From Paraglomus occultum (Eukaryota > Glomeromycota > Glomeromycetes > Paraglomerales > Paraglomeraceae): a stretch of 64,000 nucleotides of DNA. Below are positions 57,997 through 64,000 of this stretch, piece by piece. Under the pieces are notes generated by a model. It ran no database searches. It was not told the DNA's origin and was given only the letters and a program-made list of their open reading frames with translations. The DNA lies in contig CAJVPJ010000015.1 in assembly GCA_910592205.1 (NCBI GenBank), forward strand, positions 1 to 64,000, read 5' to 3'. Position 1 is the first letter of the stretch. Each line of letters opens with the position of its first letter. Both the position numbers and the translations under genes were made by a program.

Positions 57997-58770
57997 TTCA
58001 GCCACGGCCTCACATCTATGTCACATAACAGAATGTTCGCTCTGTCTGGTTTTGTCCCATATGTTCTAAATTGTTGGTTTCCACGAGCATTGGCATGCAG
58101 TTATTCTCCATGTCGAGTTTCCCGGATAGGAATAGACGCGAGCCACCGCGAGTTTTCTAACTCTCGATAGAGATGACTTAGCTAAGCAAACGCTGAAGAT
58201 AGGAGAGAATCGTTCGGTAATCATAAATCAGGCGGTATATTTTTCATTATTTAACTACGCAGAGTTTATACTTTGGGCAATAGGAGGTATAAAGAACCTC
58301 TGCAAGTTTAGCGATACGCATGTGTAAGCAAGAAGACCACATTTAAAGTTATGAGAATATTAATATGCTCAGTCAATATCAAATGTAACATACTAATATT
58401 ACTACAAACTCTCTTCAATCTTCTATCCATGCTACAAAGTTTCTCTTACAAATAACAAATGCTTCTGTAAACAAGATAACAATTCTAATAATCTTTACTT
58501 TCTTATCTTCCTGCTAATAATAACTTCTAGAAATTGGTAAAAATGATGAACTCAAACTTCTGAATTTATTACTCTGAACATACTAAATGTATTAATTCTC
58601 ATTCTTCTCATCTTTCCCATACTAATACCCACTATTTTTTCTTCCAAAACAAATGGTAATTGATATGACGGCTCCTCCCACAATAATTTCTTTGAATGTG
58701 AATGATTTTTCAACCCAGCATAAATAGGACAGAATAAGAAAAACCAGATAAAGTGAACGAATGCAATTTA
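57997..58770. repeat. Two diverged copies of the dispersed element also seen at 27.7 kb, inverted
   Basis: At 57997-58060 the sequence 'tcacataacagaatgttcgctctgtctggttttgt' matches the element at 27.8 kb. At about 58700-58770 a related sequence lies in the opposite orientation ('aaaaaccagataaagtgaacgaatgc'). The interval between is AT-rich and non-coding. It may be one old element with inverted ends or two fragments. Confidence 0.4.
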
Positions 58771-59240
58771 AATGATAATGTTCCCTTAATATTAATATTA
58801 TTTTTTTTCGTACTTTATTTTTTCAATTTTACAGGATAAGGAAATGCTTTGGACGTAAACCAAATCACTTGTTCTCATTATGGAAAGTTCAAGACACAGA
58901 GACTCTGTACTAAGAACTCCTTCAATACATAATAATAAATTTTCACAGTAAATAATTTTATTAAATATATTTGGTTTGATTTTAAAGAAATATAATAATT
59001 GAAGCTTTTCCAGCCTTTGAATAATCATAACTAAATAATAATGAGTTGGAAGAAGTGAATTTAAGAAACTGCAACTTGTGATGTTGTTCGATTAATGGTT
59101 GGAATGTGTAGTCAACTCCAGACCGAATAATTTGACAGTAATCTTACTGGAAGGTCTTACTGCTAATGACCTGATTGATATAAAAAATGACCAAAGCTGC
59201 GACATGTAAATAAAATACCGTGAATTAATCCGCCACTCAA
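58771..59240. other. Intergenic
   Basis: No gene supported. The minus-strand frame 58798-59028 is AT-driven. Confidence 0.4.
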
Positions 59241-59866
59241 TTAACTATTCGCACGTTTGACCCCGTAAAGCTTGTCACCAGATACTGTGAAAGCATAATT
59301 ATACTCTGGATACGAAACTACAGAAAAAGAGAAACACATGTAAGTAGTCAGCCAGCAGCATTGGCTTTAAATAAATTCGAATTTTATCATGGTTTAAAAG
59401 TTACCAGTGACTTTGACAACCGGCTCACTGTCTTCCCCAACCTTTTCCTTTAATTTTGCAACTAACAAAGTGGCATTCTCAAATATTTTACGAGATATCG
59501 ATGCATGTTGTGGCTTTATGCCTGGTGTCGACTGTAGATAGTATGGGAAATGTTAGGACACTTGCGTCTCTTCTTAATAGCATTCCCATCGCAAGGGTGA
59601 GCTAGACCTACGTCAATCAGTTTCCCATCATCACAACTGGCAGTGAAAGAAGCTATATGATCAGCAAGTCCTTCTAGCGATTCAAGATTTGAGTCTGGGG
59701 CCTGGAGATATATACAGCATAACTTAGAAATCCATGTGGCGGGAATTTGAAACTTGAAGCGTTCAATTGACTTACCATGATACCGCACAACGTATAATAA
59801 TAATTGAACCCCGCCAATCTTCCGTACTTGCGGCAACAGAGATTGTTGATCACGTGTGGTATCCAT
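59241..59866 (-). CDS. LAMTOR4/Roadblock-like small protein (Ragulator subunit candidate)
   Basis: Proposed exons: 59776-59866, 59612-59694, 59405-59531 and 59241-59317, in consistent phase, 125 residues, starting MDTTRDQQSLLPQVRK. An alternative uses an ATG at 59913 and a 3' splice site at 59702, also in phase, giving a different N-terminus. The shared part has a helix LEGLADHIASFTASCDDGKL, a loop, a helix VAKLKEKVGED and C-terminal strands VTVSYPEYNYAFTVSGDKLY ending GVKRANS. The C-terminal strand pair (x-V-T-V-S-G-x-x-x-x-x-V-K-R) closely recalls LAMTOR4 (TVSGQRVFVVKR in the human protein). LAMTOR4 is part of the lysosomal Ragulator that anchors Rag GTPases for TORC1. Identification is tentative. 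Confidence 0.45.
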
Positions 59867-59911
59867 ACACAAGTTGCGTCAGCGACATAACGCAACAATT
59901 TTGCGGAAAGC
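59867..59911. promoter_or_regulatory. 45-bp divergent interval between LAMTOR4-like gene and RPN5
   Basis: The start codons are 45 bases apart if the LAMTOR4-like start at 59866 is right. With the alternative start at 59913 the two ATGs share the palindrome CATG at 59911-59914. In either case the transcripts must have overlapping promoters or 5' ends. Confidence 0.35.
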
Positions 59912-62052
59912 ATGTCTGAAAAAACCGAACAAGATTTGAAACCTATTGTAGACGCCCAGCTGCCAGAAACAGAGGCCTTAGCAAAGGTTAATGTCCTTGA
60001 TTAATTTTGTAACATTCAAAACTTTTGCTACTTTATTCTTCAGAGCTTGTTCTAATTTATTCCGCGTTCAGCAAGGAAGATTGCATCAGGCCCTTGAGCA
60101 ATTACTTGCTCTTGAGAAACAAACTCGTCAGGTACGTTCTTATTTGATTGCATGACTGTTTGGTTTATATGCGTGCTTTATTACTTATAAATATTTGCTG
60201 TAATATAGGCCGCTGATCTTGATTGTTCGACTCGTGTTTTAGTACACATCGTTAAGTTATGTTTCGAGGCTAGAGACTGGAAATTATTGAATGAATACGT
60301 GTTGTTGTTGACCAAGAAACATGGTCAACTCAAACAAGTATGTTTTAATTGCGTGTTGAATGCTATCTGGTGTCTTTTTTTACCTTATACGAAATATTCA
60401 ATGTCTGATATTTTTTTTAGGCTATGACAAAAATGGTTCAAGAAACAATGACGTATTTGGACCATACACCGGATATGGATACTAAGCTGGAGTTAATCGA
60501 TACATTGCGTACTGTGACAGAAGGCAAAGTAAGTATCGTGCCAGCATCATAATCGCAATTTTAGGCGAGATTCAAGATTGGATTTTCAATATCTATAATT
60601 TCTGCATTTATTACCCAGATATACGTTGAAGTAGAGCGCGCCCGATTGACGCGTATGTTATCCAAAATTCGCGAAGACGAGGGTAAAATTTCTGAGGCTG
60701 CGGAAATTTTGCAAGAATTGCAAGTCGAAACGTTTGGTTCCATGGATAAACGCGAAAAAACGGACTTCATTCTCGAGCAGATGCGTCTGACTCTAGCAAA
60801 AAGAGATTATACACGGACGCAAATAATTAGTCGAAAGATTAACACCAAGTTTTTTTCTGATCCCGAACAACATGTATGTACGAAATGTTGAAGTGTGTCT
60901 AACGTATAATCATTCTACATTATTAGTAGTTTAATTAAGCACGCTGTTGTTCTATTCGCTAAGATTTTTCTAACCTCAATTATCTTTTTTAGGATCTTAA
61001 ACTTCGATATTATAAGTTGATGATCGAACATGCTATTCATGAGGAACAATATCTTAATGTGTGCAAGTATTATCGAAACGTATATGATACGCCTGTCATA
61101 CAGCAAGATGAATCTCAATGGAAGGAGGTCAGCTTTTAGCAAACGAATAAGCAAACTGATAATTATTTTTGTAACCGACTAACGGAGACGTGCATGCGCC
61201 GATACTTCTTTCTCTAAATAGGTTTTAGAAAATGTCATTTACTTCATCATTCTATCACCGTACGATAACGAGCAGAGTGATTTACTGCATCGCATATTCC
61301 AAGATCCGAATTTGGTCAAACTGTCACCACACTAGTAAGTATCTACCATGGTTTTCGACATGATACTTGAAACATAACAAGTCCTTTCAACGCTCAAGGC
61401 GTTATTGTAGTAACCCGTTTCTATAACGTTCACCATGAACCTTCCGTTCATGCAGTGACATAATCAAGTGTTTCATAACACCAGAGCTAATTGAGTGGCG
61501 CAAGATGGAAGAACTTTACGGTGGCCCATTGAGACAGTCACCCGTGTTTGCACCAGATGATGAAGCCGGCGAAAAACGTTGGCAAGAACTGCATAAACGC
61601 GTTATAGAGCATGTAAGCTATATGTGTTTGAGTCATTATATCTTTAAAGTTCGCTTACTGACACAACTCTATGCAGAATATTCGTGTTGTAGCCAAATAC
61701 TACACTCGTATTCGAACCAAACGATTAGCACAGTTGCTCGATCTTAACGATCAGGTAAACTATATGAGTAAGAATGTTCACAATCTGCAGAATTTCGTTT
61801 TGGTAATATCTTTTTTATTCTTTTCTGCAACAGGATACCGAAGACTTCTTGTCGAAACTTGTCGTCTCAAAAACTATTTACGCCAGGATCGACAGACCAG
61901 CAGGGATAGTCTCGTTCGCACAGCCGAAAAATGCTAACCAGCTGTTGAACGATTGGTCTAACAATATAAATTCCTTACTGGGATTAATCGAGAAGACATG
62001 CCATCTCATTACAAAAGAGGAAATGTTGCACAGCATTGCAAGAGTCAAATGA
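59912..62052 (+). CDS. RPN5: 26S proteasome regulatory subunit Rpn5 (PSMD12)
   Basis: Ten exons: 59912-59986, 60072-60131, 60209-60337, 60421-60528, 60619-60873, 60993-61127, 61222-61334, 61456-61612, 61677-61754 and 61834-62052, summing to 442 residues (yeast 445). Recognisable segments: [100 protein letters not shown], then the PCI domain ([51 protein letters not shown]) and the C-terminal helix with [16 protein letters not shown]. Rpn5 is a structural subunit of the proteasome lid. Every exon keeps phase. Confidence 0.97.
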
Positions 62053-62200
62053 AATGAAAAAGAAACGAGTTGGAATTTCAGTGCTTTTGCCTACAAACAA
62101 CTGTTACGGAGATTGAACGACTCTTAAATTAAAAATAAAGTGAATCTTAGAATAATACAAACACAAATGCTCATGCATATGAGAATTCATTACATTATCG

Positions 62201-62566
62201 TTGTTCTATGCTATAGGTTGTATAGTCGGCAATTTTTGCCGCTACTTGAGACAGGTGGTCTGGAAGATAAAATATTGTAGCATAAATGAGCAGAGAGGAT
62301 CCGATTATGACGAGCGAATCTGCGTTGGAATGAAACAGCAATTTTTGTTAGAGAAGGTCGGAGCTGATGATAATTGCCTATTAGCAGTTCGACATACTGA
62401 AGAGTGCCTTCTCCCATGGCTCAAGCATATACAGGGCAGTAGTAACTTCATACTGGTAGTTTTTGAGAGCGAAATAGTTGCCAATTTTCTGGAACATACT
62501 TCAAATGGTTTGGCTTCGATACTACTCACGGGTACTCTTGTGAGGAGAAAGTCGCTTAACATCTAA
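62201..62566 (+). CDS. Unidentified small protein gene
   Basis: An open frame to a stop at 62566 encodes about 90 residues of protein-like sequence, from ERICVGMKQQFLLEKVGADD through CLLAVRHTEECLLPWLKHIQ and NFILVVFESEIVANFLEHTS to SILLTGTLVRRK. The alternation of strands and helices suggests a small alpha/beta fold. The part before about 62260 is doubtful, and splice signals near 62219 (ctatag) suggest that an upstream exon exists. It is wedged between RPN5 and the aminop­eptidase gene in the same orientation. No family recognised. The opposite frame at 62305-62562 is judged a shadow. Confidence 0.42.
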   Translation: MFYAIGCIVGNFCRYLRQVVWKIKYCSINEQRGSDYDERICVGMKQQFLLEKVGADDNCLLAVRHTEECLLPWLKHIQGSSNFILVVFESEIVANFLEHTSNGLASILLTGTLVRRKSLNI

Positions 62567-62694
62567 CCAGTTTTGTGTATACCAAATGTAACACAGGCTG
62601 AAATTCACAGGCTGAAATTAATATATTTTGCCGATCCTTATTCTCCCGATCTCATCAACAAGCAGAAGAGATTGTATTAATATAACTTGACAAG

Positions 62695-64000
62695 ATGCTT
62701 TATGATCCTAGTAGCTATGCCAATATTAACGACGTGCAGACGACCCATTTGCATTTGGATCTAACCGTAGATTTTACGAAAAAGATTCTCAGTGGATCAG
62801 TCATATTGGATCTGGTTACGGTCGCCTCGGATGTTTCTAACGTTATCTTGGATACAAGACATGTCAATGTTCGAAGCGTACATTATGATAATGCATCCTT
62901 GAAGGTACACAAGTTACATCATCAAGTTGTTAATATGATCGATACATATTTATTATTAACGCATGGAATATGCCTCGCCCCAAGTTCTCACTTGATCCAG
63001 ACGACGAGAGATTCGGATCAGCTTTACGAATCACGTTGCCAAGCAGTTTACAAGCAGGCACCGAATTCAAGCTTACTATAGGTTATGAAACAACCTCTGC
63101 ATGCACTGCCGTCCAGTGGCTAGAGCCCAGGTAAGAGAAAGAGCTAGACTTGCAAGCAATGATTACGGAACCAACTCAACGTGCGTTTGATGTTAATGAA
63201 CAGTCAAACAGTTGGGGGGAAACTTCCCTATCTTTTTACTCAATGTCAAGCAGTAAGTGACTGAACTTGTGTTTGGGTAACTAGTGTTTTAACATTTTGA
63301 TTAATAACTGTTATCGCATTAAACAAACAGATCCATGCTCGTTCAATGGTACCGTGTCAAGACACTCCATCACTCAAGGTGACTTATAGCGCGGCAATCC
63401 GATCACCTTGCCGTGCTTTAATGAGCGCAATAGGCACTGGAGAATCGGAAGCTGACGACGGTCACAAAGTATATACGTTCGAACAGAAAACGAAAATTCC
63501 CTCCTATCTGCTTGCTTTGGCCGCTGGTAATCTGGTGGGCCGACAGATCGGTCCTAGATCTACGATCTGGACAGAGCCCGAAGTGGTAGAGAGCGCAGCA
63601 TGGGAATTTGCAAATACAGAGGATTTTATTGCTATTGGAGAGAATTTGTTGACCCCTTACGAATGGAGGAAATATGATCTTTTGGTATTGCCACCATCCT
63701 TTCCTTATGGCGGTATGGAGAATCCATGTTTGACCTACGTGACTCCGACGCTACTGGCCGGGGATAGGTCGCTTGTTGATGTTGTGGCGCATGAGATTTC
63801 TCACAGTTGGACGGGTAATCTCGTCACAAATGCCAATTGGGAACATTTGTGGCTGAACGAAGGATGGACTGTCTTTCTTGAACGAAAAATTATAGGTGTG
63901 CTTACGAGTATATCAATTTATTTTTCATTGGAGTTGTTTCTGTTTTAACTGGAAAAATGCTTTACAGGCCGGGCAGATGGAGAAGCGTACAGACATTTTA
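62695..64000 (+). CDS. LAP2: Leukotriene A4 hydrolase / bifunctional aminopeptidase, 5' part only
   Basis: Exons 62695-62904, 62985-63130, 63204-63252, 63331-63895 and 63968 to the window end. The start is the ATG at 62695 ([20 protein letters not shown]). The N-terminal beta domain is complete. The M1 metallopeptidase core follows: [27 protein letters not shown], the exopeptidase motif PYGGMENP, the zinc site [10 protein letters not shown] (HExxH) with the downstream Glu in [12 protein letters not shown]. All catalytic residues needed are present up to the edge. These enzymes remove N-terminal residues from peptides and hydrolyse epoxides. The C-terminal helical domain lies beyond the window. 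Confidence 0.95.

Noticed and set aside
62305-62562. Minus-strand frame of 85 codons opposite the unidentified small gene
   Set aside because: The plus-strand frame has more protein-like strand/helix alternation; the choice is not certain.

Overview
The window is nuclear DNA of a fungus, most likely an arbuscular mycorrhizal fungus (Glomeromycotina) or a close Mucoromycota relative. The DNA is AT-rich. Genes are split by many short GT-AG introns, mostly about 55-110 bases. They encode fungal-type proteins (ISC1-like phospholipase, alpha-arrestin, MET22, RPN5, ISA2). Beside them lie gene families typical of Glomeromycotina: TKL-type kinases joined to LRR or Cys-ribbon modules, a kinase-like pseudogene, and several decayed DNA transposons. 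The genus cannot be fixed from sequence alone.

Region 1, 0-16 kb, is accessory and gene-poor. It holds a Q-rich kinase whose reading frame breaks at the start of an 84-bp LRR tandem array, a Tigger/pogo-like element with terminal repeats, a minisatellite, a proline-rich single-pass membrane protein, and two decayed coding loci. Region 2, 16-27 kb, has an alpha-arrestin and an ISC1-type phospholipase C, separated by about 6 kb of AT-rich DNA with inverted-repeat elements. Region 3, 27-30.5 kb, is a mosaic pseudokinase in which kinase N-lobe-like segments and Cys ribbons alternate, with introns at equivalent places.

Region 4, 32-55 kb, is a compact housekeeping block. In order: zuotin (J domain plus two SANT domains), ISA2, a CENP-T-like kinetochore protein with acidic repeats, ARL5, an Fpg-type DNA glycosylase, an ADF-H/coiled-coil/PH protein, MET22, a small coiled-coil protein, a mariner remnant, mitochondrial ribosomal protein bL36m, a TMEM223-like protein, a METTL21-like methyltransferase, and a type II glycosyltransferase-like protein. 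Region 5, 56-64 kb, starts with repeat-rich DNA. A LAMTOR4-like gene follows, divergent from RPN5, then an unidentified small gene, then an LTA4H/LAP2 aminopeptidase cut by the window edge.

Most exon chains were assembled by hand from splice sites. For the main genes the exon lengths add up to whole codons, which supports the models. The housekeeping genes are functionally unrelated: there are no operons, only convergent and divergent neighbours, some with very short shared promoters. The two most unusual objects are the repeated N-lobe/Cys-ribbon pseudokinase (27.9-30.3 kb) and the CENP-T repeat region, whose repeats carry copies of an intron's 3' splice site.
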